A DNA stretch of 64,000 nt from Pseudanabaena galeata CCNP1313 (GCF_029910235.1 NZ_CP112874.1:4578501-4642500), one strand, 5' to 3'. Shown: positions 16,685 through 27,283, counted from the stretch's first letter. The notes: generated by a model from the letters alone, not told the origin. Numbers and translations are program-made.

Positions 16685-17482
16685 TCATTTAATCTTACAG
16701 AGGTAATAAAGCCACATATCAATGTTGTCGCTTAACTCTTGTGGCGTAGTGAGTTCCAAACCACTTTTCCAAGAATACATTGTGACATTGCCAAAATCTG
16801 CTTTTAATTGATTGAGTTGCTCCTGTGGTCTAACGTAATACTGCTTTAATCGGAAGTTATGGGATTCATCTCGAATAATTTCATAGTCAGAAGATTTGAG
16901 CTGTTGAGGGGAAATAGAACGATTAAAGAAGCGTAGAATTCCCCACATGACCAAGTTAACATAGGTAGTTAGAGGGTTTAGGCTAATCTGCTTTCGCCAG
17001 TTAAATTCTCGTTCTAGCCCCAGTAAACTATGGCTTGAGAAAAAGAAATATCCTCCCGACTTCCCAATTCGGCTGACCTCTTGCAATACCTGCAATCGAT
17101 CTAAATGGGAAAGAGCATCAAGTCCATTAAAGCTAAATAAAATAAAGTCGAAAGAATTATCTGCAAACTGACTCATATCTTTCGCATCGCCCACTGCAAA
17201 CTCTCTTGACTGAGAAGAAGATGCAGAAAACGGTGGGAAGCGTTTCTGGCAAGCCGTAATCATCTCTGGAGAATAATCAATCCCCACATATTCTTGAACA
17301 ATTCCAGAAAAATGTTGAGTAGTGCGTCCTCCCCCCACACCAATATCTAGCATTTTTATACTTGCCCATTCATCGCTTAGAAGATCGAGAATGGTTTGTT
17401 CAGCAGGTTGTAGTTGGCATAACTGGCTATAGTGTTGAACAATTTCACGAGCTGTATAAACTTGATGATTATGCTCAAACAT
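16685..17482 (-). CDS. Class I SAM-dependent methyltransferase
   Basis: A 265-residue protein with the SAM-binding motif I in M-L-D-I-G-V-G-G-G-R-T-T (about residues 44-55), an acidic motif II after V-G-I-D-Y-S-P-E-M, and the post-motif F-A-D-N-S-F-D-F-I-L-F-S-F-N-G-L-D. The fold is that of small-molecule (methyltransf_11/25) enzymes; the substrate cannot be predicted. The gene stands alone between an exported protein gene and gyrA, flanked by repeat elements. Confidence 0.82.
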   Translation of the reverse strand: MFEHNHQVYTAREIVQHYSQLCQLQPAEQTILDLLSDEWASIKMLDIGVGGGRTTQHFSGIVQEYVGIDYSPEMITACQKRFPPFSASSSQSREFAVGDAKDMSQFADNSFDFILFSFNGLDALSHLDRLQVLQEVSRIGKSGGYFFFSSHSLLGLEREFNWRKQISLNPLTTYVNLVMWGILRFFNRSISPQQLKSSDYEIIRDESHNFRLKQYYVRPQEQLNQLKADFGNVTMYSWKSGLELTTPQELSDNIDMWLYYLCKIK

Positions 17483-17591
17483 AAATCACTATGTTTGAAG
17501 AAGAATTCTCGCGGGTTACTTGCATTAAAAAATAAAAGAATTAGGTTCATCAACATACCATTTTGCAGGCAACAACTGTCGAGGAGATCGA

Positions 17592-17709
17592 TATAGCAAT
17601 GGTAAGTTTTGCTTAGGACAAATCAAAACCCAAAAGATGAGTGGCGGCGCGAAGCGCCGCCACTCATCTTTTGGGTTTTATGTCCTAAGCAAAACTTACC
17701 ATTGCTATA
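17592..17709. mobile_element. TATAGC-end MITE, family 3 (118 bp)
   Basis: TATAGCAATGGTAAGTTTTG... at the left and its complement ...CAAAACTTACCATTGCTATA at the right give near-perfect terminal inverted repeats, with an inner stem GGCGGCGCGAAGCGCCGCC. The outer TA on each side behaves as a TA target duplication, as for IS630/Tc1-type elements. Related copies lie at 27284, 27396, 28773, 47993 and 52612. Confidence 0.85.
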
Positions 17710-17710
17710 G

Positions 17711-17800
17711 ATGCAGCAACTACCGATCAAACGAACCACAAGAAAAAAATGAAAGCGTTGCGAAGCAACGCTTTCATTTTTTTCTTGTGGTTGAGCGCAA
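17711..17800. repeat. Hairpin repeat, family 8 (copy 1 of 2)
   Basis: GCAACTACCGATCAAACGAACCACAAG precedes a hairpin GAAAGCGTTGC-GAA-GCAACGCTTTC, then CTTGTGGTTGAGCGCAA. The same frame of sequence recurs at 57303-57402 with a different stem. The rest of 17483-17884 holds no gene. Confidence 0.75.
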
Positions 17801-17884
17801 CGTGATGTAAATCTCTAATTGGGCTTCAAGTCCTCTGGAGCGACTGTTCTAATTTACGTGACCTTTGGTAAGGTCACTAATTCT

Positions 17885-20590
17885 TTAAGTCGTAGAAGTA
17901 TCGTCCTCGCCGTCTAATTCTACGATTTCTGGTGTTTCAGGAGCTAATTCCTCAACATTAGTATCAGTAGCAGTTAACGCCACATCACCATTGAGAATTT
18001 CTGCTTCTTCAATTTCTTCTTCCAAGGCAGGTGGAACTAAGGTAGCACCCACGATCGCATCAGAAGCATCCAACTTTTGCAAACGCACACCTCTGGCAGT
18101 ACGAGATTGACGAGCGATCGCATCGGTACTTTGACGCATGACAATACCGCGACTAGTGACGATCATTAGCTCGTTATTCTCGTCAACTAAACAGAGCGAA
18201 GCAAGTTGATCTTGTCCTGATTTGAACTTGGTCACGCGCAAACCTTTACCTGCGCGTTTTTGGATACGGAACTGGTTGACAGGAACCCGCTTGCCATAGC
18301 CGCCTCTAGTGACGACTAGTACCCAAGGTCCTTGAGCTTTTTCATTCTCAGCCTCGGTTGCCTCAGTTTCGAGATTCTCTTCTTCATTGACAGTTACAGT
18401 CAAATCAATATCTTCTTCAGAACCTTCCACTTCCTCAATTTCGGCTAAGCCTGCGGGGAGAATATCCATACTCACAATTTCATCATCACCAGTTAGACGC
18501 ATCGATCGCACGCCGCGAGTATCCCGACCCATCGGGCGCAACTGCTCATGATCAGTACGGAAGCGGATTGACATGCCTTGACGTGAACCAACGATAATGG
18601 TGTTATCGGCTTTAGCTCGGCGTACCCAACGCAGTAAATCACCTTCCTCTAAGGCGATCGCAATTAGTCCATTGGAACGAATGTTGGCAAAAGCTGGTAA
18701 TTTCGTTTTCTTGATATAGCCGCCAGCCGTGAGCATGACCAGATATTCATCTTCGCTAAACTCGCTGATGGGTAATACTGTAGTAATTTTTTCGTCAGCA
18801 GCGATCGGTAATAGTTGCACCACGGCTGTACCACGGGCGGCGCGACCTGATTCAGGAACTTCGTAAGCCTTGACTCCATAGACCTTACCGCGATCGGTAA
18901 AGAAGAGAACTTTGTCATGGCTGCGACAGGCGAAGAAATGGGCGATCGCATCATCATCCTTAACGTTGGCGCTAGCTTTGCCGCGTGTGGCGCGATGTTG
19001 AGCCGTGAAAGTATCCACAGGCATTCGTTTCACATAGCCCTGCTCCGTCACCATCACAATCGTTTCGCGATTGGCAATCAAATCAGCAGTATCAATATCA
19101 CCTTCATTGGGCAGAATGCGAGAGCGACGAGGGGTAGTAAATTCAGCTTTGATTGCTTCCAATTCTTCACGGGTAATCGTGAGAATGCGATCGCGATTGG
19201 CAAGAATATGTTGTAAATCAGCAATCTTCTCAACTAATTGATTATGCTCATCGTGAATCTTATCGGCATCCTGCGCTGTTAATCGACGCAACTGCATCGC
19301 TAAAATTGCATCGGCTTGAGCTTCTGAAAGCCCATAGTTCTCAATCAAGCCCGCTTTTGCAGAACTACTATCATCGGCTCCACGAATTAGGGCAATAACT
19401 GCATCTAAGTGATTCAGCGCAATTAATAGCCCTTGTAATAGATGATCGCGTTCTTCGGCTTTACGCAGTTCGTACTGAGTACGACGCGTAATCACTTCGT
19501 AACGGAAATCAAGAAATACTTGCAGTGCATTACGCAGGGTTAGCGTAATTGGTTCGCCATCGACTAGAGCGAGCATATTGCAGCTAAAGTTCGATTGTAG
19601 AGGCGTGGATTTGTAAAGATTATTCAGAACTACTTTTGGATAAGCATCGCGCTTTAATTCGATGACTAAACGCATACCATCGCGATCGCTTTCATCGCGA
19701 ATGTCAGAAATGCCATCAATTTTCTTCTCATTGACCATTTCGGCAATACGTTCGATCAGAGCCGCCTTATTGGTTTGGTAAGGCATTTCCGTAATAATAA
19801 TCGCCTCACGATCCTGCCGTCCCGAAGCGGAAATTGTCTCAAAGCTAGCCACTGCTCGCATGGTCACGGAGCCGCGCCCCGTCGTATAGGTTTCGCGAGC
19901 GCCATCGGTTCCTAAGATCAAAGCGCCTGTTGGGAAGTCGGGACCTGGAATATATTGCATCAATTCCAAATCCGTGAGATTCGGATCGGCAATCAGAGCC
20001 ACTAAGCCATCCACTAACTCGCCCAAATTATGCGGTGGAATATTGGTCGCCATCCCCACGGCGATTCCTGAAGAACCATTTAGCAATAATTGGGGGATTC
20101 TGGCAGGTAATACTAGCGGCTCCTGTTGGGAACCGTCATAGTTATCGCCAAAGTTAACCGTATCGCGCTCAATATCTTGAATCAGCCCGAATTGCGAAAT
20201 CCGAGTCAACCGACATTCGGTATATCGCATTGCGGCGGCGGGATCGTTATCAACTGAGCCGAAGTTACCATGACCATCAACCATGCGATCGCGCATCGAG
20301 AAGTCCTGCGCCATCCGCACCAGTGCTTCATATACGGCGGTGTCACCGTGGGGGTGATATTTACCGATTACGTCACCGACCACACGGGCGCATTTCCGAA
20401 ACGGGCGATCGGCGGTCATGCCCAACTCGTGCATAGCGTAGAGAATGCGACGGTGTACGGGTTTGAGTCCATCTCTGGCATCGGGCAGAGCGCGACCGAC
20501 GATCACGCTCATGGCATATTCCAGATACGATCGCGACATTTCGCCGCGCAGGTCTGTGGGGATAATGCGATCTTCTAAGATTTCAGTCAT
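17885..20590 (-). CDS. gyrA: DNA gyrase subunit A
   Basis: The breakage-rejoining subunit of gyrase, 901 residues. The active-site tyrosine is Y123 in M-R-Y-T-E-C-R; the quinolone-resistance region reads [10 protein letters not shown] with Thr at the usual Ser83 position. The C-terminal beta-pinwheel carries the GyrA box as Q-K-R-A-G-K-G, which separates it from ParC. An acidic insert near residues 715-750 and an acidic tail of about 50 residues extend it beyond the E. coli length. It introduces negative supercoils with GyrB, which is not in the window. Monocistronic by context. Confidence 0.96.
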   Translation of the reverse strand: MTEILEDRIIPTDLRGEMSRSYLEYAMSVIVGRALPDARDGLKPVHRRILYAMHELGMTADRPFRKCARVVGDVIGKYHPHGDTAVYEALVRMAQDFSMRDRMVDGHGNFGSVDNDPAAAMRYTECRLTRISQFGLIQDIERDTVNFGDNYDGSQQEPLVLPARIPQLLLNGSSGIAVGMATNIPPHNLGELVDGLVALIADPNLTDLELMQYIPGPDFPTGALILGTDGARETYTTGRGSVTMRAVASFETISASGRQDREAIIITEMPYQTNKAALIERIAEMVNEKKIDGISDIRDESDRDGMRLVIELKRDAYPKVVLNNLYKSTPLQSNFSCNMLALVDGEPITLTLRNALQVFLDFRYEVITRRTQYELRKAEERDHLLQGLLIALNHLDAVIALIRGADDSSSAKAGLIENYGLSEAQADAILAMQLRRLTAQDADKIHDEHNQLVEKIADLQHILANRDRILTITREELEAIKAEFTTPRRSRILPNEGDIDTADLIANRETIVMVTEQGYVKRMPVDTFTAQHRATRGKASANVKDDDAIAHFFACRSHDKVLFFTDRGKVYGVKAYEVPESGRAARGTAVVQLLPIAADEKITTVLPISEFSEDEYLVMLTAGGYIKKTKLPAFANIRSNGLIAIALEEGDLLRWVRRAKADNTIIVGSRQGMSIRFRTDHEQLRPMGRDTRGVRSMRLTGDDEIVSMDILPAGLAEIEEVEGSEEDIDLTVTVNEEENLETEATEAENEKAQGPWVLVVTRGGYGKRVPVNQFRIQKRAGKGLRVTKFKSGQDQLASLCLVDENNELMIVTSRGIVMRQSTDAIARQSRTARGVRLQKLDASDAIVGATLVPPALEEEIEEAEILNGDVALTATDTNVEELAPETPEIVELDGEDDTSTT

Positions 20591-20768
20591 ATGCTAATCA
20601 AATTCTCCTTGCATGGCTTGGCTTTGCTTGCCCCGCGTGCGATCGGCAATCATTACTAAGTGTTTTACTATTATAAGGCTTTGCGGGTTTGCTGAGGGTG
20701 ACAAGACTTGATTTGTAGCGGTATATTGGAAAGTAAGAGCTAGCTAAACCTTAGAGGTTTATAAATTT

Positions 20769-21119
20769 ATGCCACAGGTAATCGAGCCGATCTCAGTATC
20801 TTCAGTGGACGTGACTGATGCAGAGCAGCAAGTCATGCTAAATTTCTCTCTGCCTTTACATTCTCTTGTTGATGCGATCGCTAAATTAGGGCTAAGAGAA
20901 TTAATCCAATTAAAACGTCTAATAGAGAGCCAAATTAATCAAGCCTTAGAGAACTATACAGGTGATGATGATCTGATCTTGGATGAAGTAGAGCGTCAAC
21001 ACCCCGCCTATGATGCCACGATGACGCAAGCAGTGCAATCTGCGATGGATGAATCTCAAAATCAAAAATTTACTAATGGGAGTGATTTTCGTGACTGGCT
21101 CATTTCCGTTTCAGATTGA
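20769..21119 (+). CDS. Antitoxin-like protein of a type II TA pair
   Basis: A 116-residue acidic protein with an amphipathic middle (L-G-L-R-E-L-I-Q-L-K-R-L-I-E-S-Q-I) and a D/E-rich tail, the usual plan of a labile antitoxin. I do not recognise a DNA-binding domain with confidence. Its 3' end overlaps the start of the downstream toxin-like gene, which is the main reason for the call. Confidence 0.6.
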   Translation: MPQVIEPISVSSVDVTDAEQQVMLNFSLPLHSLVDAIAKLGLRELIQLKRLIESQINQALENYTGDDDLILDEVERQHPAYDATMTQAVQSAMDESQNQKFTNGSDFRDWLISVSD

Positions 21120-21492
21120 AGTATCTAGTAAGTTTCAACGTAGTTATAAACTTTTGCTCAAGCGTCATTGTAAAGGCGATCGTCAAAAACAAGAGATGAT
21201 TGAGGCGATCGCTGAACTTGTAAACCGCTTATCATCTAGTCCTTATTTGACAGATGCTAATCCTGAACCACTGCCAAAAGGATTAGCTATGTCTGATGAC
21301 TGGAAGTTTTACAAAATCAGGTTTAAGATGCCAAATTTAGCTGGGGCATCGGGACATGGGCGACTGATGTATTTGGTGAGTGAAAGTCAAAAGATTATTA
21401 AGTTGGCTTGGATTTATACCCATGCTGAATACGCAAAACGCCCAGAAGATCGGGATTTAAAGGATTTGCTTAGAGAATTACTTGACGAGTAA
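21091..21492 (+). CDS. RelE/ParE-superfamily toxin-like protein
   Basis: A 133-residue basic protein from GTG 21091; GGGAG at 21076-21080 is the ribosome binding site, and a longer frame from 21049 has no such support. The order F-Q-R-S-Y-K-x-L-L-K-R ... D-W-K-F-Y-K-I-R-F ... G-R-L-M-Y-L-V-S-E-S-Q-K-I-I-K-L-A-W-I-Y-T-H-A-E-Y follows the RelE-like fold (basic helices, then beta strands ending in an aromatic strand). It overlaps the antitoxin gene by 29 bp. RelE-like toxins cleave mRNA at the ribosome; that activity is inferred. Confidence 0.68.
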   Translation: MTGSFPFQIEVSSKFQRSYKLLLKRHCKGDRQKQEMIEAIAELVNRLSSSPYLTDANPEPLPKGLAMSDDWKFYKIRFKMPNLAGASGHGRLMYLVSESQKIIKLAWIYTHAEYAKRPEDRDLKDLLRELLDE

Positions 21493-23907
21493 AGTCTTCT
21501 TGTTTGGACATTTTGTTATCACAACTCCGAATATTTTAGTAAGCCTAGCTTGGGGATTGATGTTAAAATACCTTCCTAATAAAATTTGTTAGTCGTTGAA
21601 GTATGTCGAGATTGCTGGTTACGCAGTATCAATCTGAGGTTGAGAAAATCATTCGCTATGGTGGTTCTAAAAAAGAAACCAGCATTCGCAATGCTTTTGA
21701 GCGTCTATTGAATGATTATTGCAAACCGCGCAATTATTTATTGGTTCCTGAATTGGATTTTAAAACCAAGTTTAATACGACGGTTTTTCCTGATGGTACG
21801 ATTAAGGATGCGATTAGGTTGGAGCATGGTTGGTGGGAGAGTAAGGATCAATACGATAAGCTGGATCTGGAAATTGAGAAGAAGTTTGAGAAGGGTTATC
21901 CTGATGAAAATATTTTGTTTGAGGATTCTCAGAATGCGGTGCTGATTCAGCATAGCCGTGAGATTGGGCGCGTGTCGATGGGAGATGCGGATGCGCTCGA
22001 TCGCCTACTCAACATATTTGTCGATTATGAACGCCCAGAGGTGCGAGATTTTCGGGCTGCCATTACCAAATTCAAAGAAGATATTCCCAGTATTCTTGAA
22101 AAATTACGCGAGACGATTCAGGTTGCGGAAAAGGAAAATCAACAGTTTCGCGATCGCCGCAATGGGTTTTTGGCGGTATGTCGGCAGTCGATTAATCCTG
22201 AAATTGAGATTTTTGATGTGCATGAGATGTTGATTCAGCATATTTTGACGGAGGATATTTTTACAAATATTTTCCATGAGTCGCAGTTTCATCGGGAAAA
22301 TAATATTGCCCGTGAGTTGTCGGCGATGATCGATACGTTTTTTACGGGAACGACGCGGCGCAATACGTTGAAGAGTATTGAGTATTACTATGCGGTGATT
22401 CGCCGTAGTTCGGAAAATATTGCGAATCATCATGAGAAGCAGAAGTTCCTGAAGGCGCTCTATGAGAATTTTTACAAGGCTTATAATCCGAAGGCGGCGG
22501 ATCGGTTGGGAATTGTGTATACGCCGAATGAGATTGTACGGTTTATGATCGAGAGTGCGGATCATTTGGTGCATAAGCATTTTGGCAAGTTGCTATCGGA
22601 TGAAGGTGTGGAGATTCTCGATCCTTGTACGGGGACGGGAACATACATTACGGAGTTGATTGAGTATTTGCCAGCGCATAAGTTGGAGCATAAGTATAAG
22701 CATGAGATTCATTGTAATGAGATGGCGATTCTGCCCTATTACATTGCGAATTTGAATATTGAGTTTACCTATGCTCAGAAGATGAATAAGTATGAGGAGT
22801 TTAAGAATATTTGTCTGGTGGATACGCTGGATCATTGCGGGTTTGAGGGGAAGCAGTTTGATTTGTTTGCGATGAGTGTGCAGAATACAGAGCGTATTCA
22901 AGGTCAAAACGCTAAAAAAATCTCAGTAATTATTGGTAATCCACCTTACTATGCCAATCAAGCAAATGAAAATGATGAAAATAGTAGCCGTTCCTATCCA
23001 AATATTGACAGTCTGATTAAGCAAACATACATCAAAGAAAGTAAAGCCAGAAAAACTAAGCGGTACGATATGTATTCTCGTTTCTTTCGATGGGCTACAA
23101 ATCGTTTAGATGATGAAGGAATCTTAGTATTTATCACAAACTCTAATTTCTTAACTTCTGATGAAGCCGATGGTTTTAGAAAGCTGGTTGCTCAAGATTT
23201 TAGTGATGTGTATGTAATCGATCTAGGTGGTGATGTTCGAGCAAATCCAAAGTTGTCAGGTACTAAACATAATGTTTTTGGTATTCAAGCAGGTGTTGCA
23301 ATCAGCTTTATGGTGAAGAGTGCTTCTCAAAAAAACTCTTGTAAAATTTACTACTCAAGAAGACCTGAGTTTGAAGTATCTGATGATAAGAACAAGTTTT
23401 TAGCAAGTACTAAGTTTGATCAGATATCCTTTAAGCATCTTCAACCAGATCAAGCACATAATTGGCTTAACCTAGGAAATGACAACTTTCAAGATTTGAT
23501 ACCGATAGCGAACCAAGCAACTAAAGCAGCTAAAACAGAGGCTGAAGAATGCGCTATATTCAAGATTTTTTCTATAGGTGTTTCAACTAATAGAGATGAG
23601 TGGGTTGTGGCTCCTTCTGAGATAGCTCTACAAAACAAAATGAAGTTTTTCTCTGATTTCTTTAATCAATATAAAAAGAAAGAGAATGATAAGTATGATG
23701 AAACTATCAAGTGGTCTAGAAATTTAAAAAGGGAATATTCTAGAGGATTAAAGGAAGCATTCGATCCTCATAGAATTGTAAAAGTTCAATATCGCCCTTT
23801 TACGTCACAATATTTGTATAACTCAGATATCTTTGTTGATGAGCATGGAGCAATCTTACAATTCTTTCCAAAAACAAGCAATGAACTCGAAAACTTAGCG
23901 ATTTGCC

Positions 23908-25206
23908 CTTAGTGGTGCAGAAAAGTCTGAGAAAGGTTGCTAGGCATAGAGTCTCAAAATGAGACAAGAGGGATAAAAGGGACAAGAGATGAGATACTCA
24001 AGTTCCTCAACAAAAGATCTTATCCATGCCCCACCTATATCTTCAGCTACAACAACAATTGCGTCAATGGATCAAGCCAAAAGATAAGCGACATCTCCAA
24101 GGATTTGCGGAGTCTGTAGCTGCGATATTGCAATCAGGAAGTGCGAGTCTGAGTCATTGGTTGCCCTATTTAAGCCATCGAGAGTGCCAAGCCAGAAGTC
24201 AGATGGAAAGACTAAGCTACTTTGTGCATAATCCACATATCATCGCCGAGACATTCTATAACCCATTGGTGAAGCACTTTCTCCAAGCATTTGCAGGAGC
24301 ATCGTTGGAACTAGCTCTCGATACGAGTATGCTGTGGGATAAATTCTGTCTGATCGAAATATGCTTGATTTGGGGTGGAAGGTCGATTACTTTAGCGCAA
24401 GTGGTATTAGAGCATGGAAGCGCTACTGTTGGCTTTGAGCATTACCGTCCCGTATTAGAACAAGTACTCACCCTATTGCCGCCAGAAAGCAAAGTGACCT
24501 TACTTGCCGACCGAGGCTTTGAACATGGGGAATTAATCCGATGGTTACAGCAAAATCAATGGTCTTGGGCATTTCGCGCAAAGTCCGATCTGCTAGTGAC
24601 TTTGCCGACAGGTACAACCAAGCGCGTCGAACAACTGATACCTCCCACAGAGCAAGCTTATCTAGTTCCCAATGTCACCGTACTCGGTGATGTTAATTGT
24701 CACTTAGCGACGGCTAACCTAGACATGGCTAACGGTTCATGGGCTGTCCTTACCGATATTCCCCCTTCATTACAGACTTTTGCTCTCTATGGCAAACGCT
24801 TTGGCGGTATTGAACCTCATTTTAAGGATTACAAGTCGGCGGCTTTTAATGTGGTTAGCTCGCATCTCCGTGATGCTCAATCTCTTACCTGTTTGTTTAT
24901 GCTCCTTGCCACTGCTAACCTGATTGCTGTAATTCTTGGCATAATGTTGGTGCGTTTGGGGCAAAGGGCGGCTATTGATTGGCACGATCATCGCGGCTTG
25001 AGTTTTCTGCAACTCGGTCTCCGTCAGCTTCACACCCTTCTTTACCAACAAAAACCTCTTCCTCTTTTGCAGATTTTCCCTAGAACTAATCCTCCACCTG
25101 CCTGTGCTTCTATTGCCAAACGCGAAAAGTTAGATTTTCGTATCGAATTTGCTCGTATTACCATTGTCTCATCTTGAGACTCTCCTGAGTTTTCTGCACC
25201 ACTAAG
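23908..25206 (+). mobile_element. IS4-family insertion sequence (1299 bp) in the R-M gene
   Basis: Terminal inverted repeats CTTAGTGGTGCAGAAAA at both ends (17 bp identical). The target duplication CGATTTGCC is exact at 23899-23907 and 25207-25215. One transposase gene fills it. The sharp ends and intact transposase indicate a recent insertion. Confidence 0.95.
24026..25177 (+). CDS. IS4-family DDE transposase
   Basis: A 383-residue transposase. The catalytic triad is read as D in L-E-L-A-L-D-T-S-M-L, D in V-T-L-L-A-D-R-G-F, and E in Y-G-K-R-F-G-G-I-E-P-H-F-K-D-Y-K, where the Y-R-E-K arrangement of IS4 elements is visible. No frameshift is seen, so it is probably active. ATG 24026 is the first suitable start inside the element. 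It cuts and pastes the 1299-bp unit that breaks the type ISP R-M gene. Confidence 0.93.
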   Translation: MPHLYLQLQQQLRQWIKPKDKRHLQGFAESVAAILQSGSASLSHWLPYLSHRECQARSQMERLSYFVHNPHIIAETFYNPLVKHFLQAFAGASLELALDTSMLWDKFCLIEICLIWGGRSITLAQVVLEHGSATVGFEHYRPVLEQVLTLLPPESKVTLLADRGFEHGELIRWLQQNQWSWAFRAKSDLLVTLPTGTTKRVEQLIPPTEQAYLVPNVTVLGDVNCHLATANLDMANGSWAVLTDIPPSLQTFALYGKRFGGIEPHFKDYKSAAFNVVSSHLRDAQSLTCLFMLLATANLIAVILGIMLVRLGQRAAIDWHDHRGLSFLQLGLRQLHTLLYQQKPLPLLQIFPRTNPPPACASIAKREKLDFRIEFARITIVSS

Positions 25207-25404
25207 CGATTTGCCTAACAATGCACAAGCAAGTTCCTTTTGTTGTTCAAGCTTCTCGTCACTTGTTTGATGCTGGTATAGGCTCTCGTGGCTCTCATGG
25301 AGTATCTCTCTATCGTTATGATAAAAAAGGCGATCGCATTGAGAATATTACTGATTGGGCTTTGGAGAGGTTCCGCGAGCATTACTCAACAACCAAAACT
25401 CAGG

Positions 25405-26066
25405 CAAGGGGCTTAAGCCCCTTGTTACCAGCAGATCCCTCCTCAGAAGAGACAAGGGGCTTAAGCCCCTTGTTACCAGCAGTAGTAGAGGATAGACAAC
25501 TATGGTTCGTGACGTTTGTTACACATAACTCACGCATATCAGAACGGATGGTCACTTATGGCGTACAGGTCGGTGAACCACTGATTTTTACAGATGAAGA
25601 TCAAATTTTTATTGCTGAAAAAATAGCAGAAGCGTCAAAGCGTTATGAAATAACGATCGCCGCTTTTAATGTTTTACCCGATCATGTTCACATGGTCATT
25701 GCTGCTGAAACAGAAAAGAAACTTAACGAACACATCCGTAAAATAAAAGGATTTAGTTCTCACGAATTCCAGCGATCGCGCAAATTTGATAAGGGTCAAA
25801 ATGTCTGGGCGCAAAAATTTAATCGTCAACTCATTGAAGATGAAGATGCTCTAACTAACATTCTTGAGTATGTATCAAACAATCACATTAAGCATTCTGA
25901 ACGTTGGGGACAAGAATTAATCTCAACGTGGGAAAACGGACTACCTGAGAAGGGATTAAGACCTATTTCAGAGATTGTCCAAAATTGCAGTGACCCTAAA
26001 ACAAGGGGCTTAAGCCCCTTGCCTAACAGCGATGAGACTCTGGGAACAAGGGGCTTAAGCCCCTTG
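25405..26066 (+). mobile_element. In-frame REP/RAYT unit (Y1 tyrosine transposase flanked by REP palindromes)
   Basis: Two REP palindromes CAAGGGGCTTAAGCCCCTTG lie on each side (25405-25424, 25453-25472; 26002-26021, 26047-26066). Between them the frame encodes a Y1 (HUH) transposase: W-F-V-T-F-V-T-H-N-S-R at its start, the metal-binding H-V-H in P-D-H-V-H-M-V-I, and a candidate catalytic tyrosine in L-E-Y-V-S-N-N-H-I-K-H. This is the composition of a REP-associated tyrosine transposase. The spacings of the palindromes (48, 549, 45 bp) are all multiples of three and every one is read as R-G-L-S-P-L, so the R-M frame stays open. Exact insertion points are uncertain by a few codons. Confidence 0.85.
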
Positions 26067-26708
26067 CCTGAGATTGAGATAACTGTACGAGAAATCACCA
26101 AACTCGACATCTTCCATTACACTTACGCTGTCCTTCACCATCCCGCCTACCGCACCAAATACGAACTCAACCTCAAACGCGAATTTCCCCGACTTCCCTT
26201 TTACGAAGACTTCCATCAATGGGCGATATGGGGAAAAGCCCTAATGGACTTACACCTCAACTACGAAACCATCGAACCCTACGGACTAAAACGAGTCGAA
26301 ATTGCCACCAAAGACAACCCCAAAGCCAAACTCAAAGCCGATAAACCTAACGGCGCGATCATCCTTGATGATAATACACAGTTAATTGGTGTACCAGCGA
26401 TCGCATGGGAATACAAACTCGGCAACCGTTCCGCCCTTGAATGGATACTCGATCAATACAAAGAAAAGAAACCCAAAGATCCCACCATTGCCAAGCTGTT
26501 CAACACATACAAATTTGCAGACTACAAAGAACAGGTAATCGATTTACTGCAAAGAGTTTGCACCGTCAGCGTGAGGACAATGGCGATCGTTCAACAAATG
26601 CCAGATATATCTTAATTTTTAGGAGATCGCCTCCATGACTTATTTTTAGCGTGATCGCCTTGCACTGCTTCGCGATCGCCCATTATTCGAGTCACTATTC
26701 GAGCAATC

Positions 26709-27128
26709 ATGATTATTCTCGATACAAATGTGCTTTCCAAATTTATGAGAGCAGTTCCCAATCCTATGGTTATGGCTTGGATCGCGCAGCAAATTCCATC
26801 ACAAGTCTTTATCACCACAATTACACAGGCGGAGATATATTACGGTCTAGCGCTTTTGCCTACAAGAAAACGTTGTAGTGATATGGAGAGAGCAGTGCAG
26901 CAAATGTTTGAGCAGGATTTTTTAGAGCGGATTTTGACTTTTGATAGCGTGGCGGCTCTGGAATATGCAAAGTTAGCCTCATTGCGGCGACAAATTGGTA
27001 AACCGATCGCCCAAGCTGATGCTCAAGTTGCAGCGATCGCTCTTTCTAAAAATGCTGTACTAGCAACTCGGAATATTGCAGATTTTTGTGACTGTCATCT
27101 AACTCTTGTCAATCCTTGGGAATGTTAA
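26709..27128 (+). CDS. vapC: PIN-domain toxin (VapC/FitB type) without a visible antitoxin
   Basis: A 139-residue PIN ribonuclease. Acidic residues are in place: D5 in I-I-L-D-T-N-V-L-S, E in T-I-T-Q-A-E-I-Y-Y-G, D in A-Q-A-D-A-Q-V-A-A-I-A, and N/D in T-R-N-I-A-D-F. It ends L-V-N-P-W-E, as FitB-like VapC proteins do. An antitoxin gene would be expected immediately upstream, but 26616-26708 has only stop-ridden sequence after the R-M gene. Family members cleave RNA (often tRNA). Start ATG 26709. Confidence 0.87.
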   Translation: MIILDTNVLSKFMRAVPNPMVMAWIAQQIPSQVFITTITQAEIYYGLALLPTRKRCSDMERAVQQMFEQDFLERILTFDSVAALEYAKLASLRRQIGKPIAQADAQVAAIALSKNAVLATRNIADFCDCHLTLVNPWEC

Positions 27129-27161
27129 AGATAAATGTTTACGATAGATTGTTGTAATTTA

Positions 27162-27272
27162 ACGTCAGTTCGACGAAAGCAAAAAATGGGAAGAATCGCT
27201 AAGCGATTCTTCCCATTTTTTGCCATTTGCAGCGTGCGAAGCACGCCGCAAATAGCTATATCGAACTCACGT
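27162..27272. mobile_element. MITE-like element, family 2 (copy A, 111 bp)
   Basis: Ends ACGTCAGTTCGACG and complement ...TATCGAACTCACGT, two inner stems (ATGGGAAGAATCGC/GCGATTCTTCCCAT and GCGTGC-GAA-GCACGC). Perfect 7-bp target duplication TAATTTA at 27155-27161 and 27273-27279. The same 111-bp element lies in opposite orientation at 29338-29448. Confidence 0.92.
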
Positions 27273-27283
27273 TAATTTATTTG

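Larger units (their letters stand above)
21603..26615 (+). pseudogene. Type ISP restriction-modification gene, split by an IS and carrying an in-frame RAYT guest
   Basis: The first part (769 residues to the IS) starts with a PD-(D/E)XK nuclease domain (D64 in F-P-D-G and E79-S-K81 in G-W-W-E-S-K-D), then a coupler and an N6A methyltransferase with D-P-C-T-G-T-G (340-346) and N-P-P-Y (446-449), and part of the target-recognition region. An IS4-family element (23908-25206) interrupts it at residue 768. Removing the IS and one 9-bp duplication restores the frame ...N-L-A-I-C-L-T-M-H-K-Q. The rest (to 26615) is the family C-terminus (F-H-Y-T-Y-A-V-L-H-H-P-A-Y-R), itself interrupted by an in-frame REP/RAYT unit. 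There is no helicase domain, as in the shorter ISP-like enzymes. Inactive as it stands because of the IS. Confidence 0.88.

Noticed and set aside
17885-20590. Thr at the GyrA Ser83 position as a sign of quinolone resistance
   Set aside because: Thr is natural at this site in many bacteria, so no selection can be inferred.
22104-22580. Reverse-strand open frame of 158 residues inside the R-M gene
   Set aside because: Shadow of the coding strand with low-complexity Leu/Ile/Arg content and no family likeness.
25405-26066. Four copies of CAAGGGGCTTAAGCCCCTTG as a CRISPR array
   Set aside because: The repeats are perfect palindromes, occur as two pairs with a coding interior, and have no regular spacers or cas genes. 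They are REP sequences around a RAYT domain.
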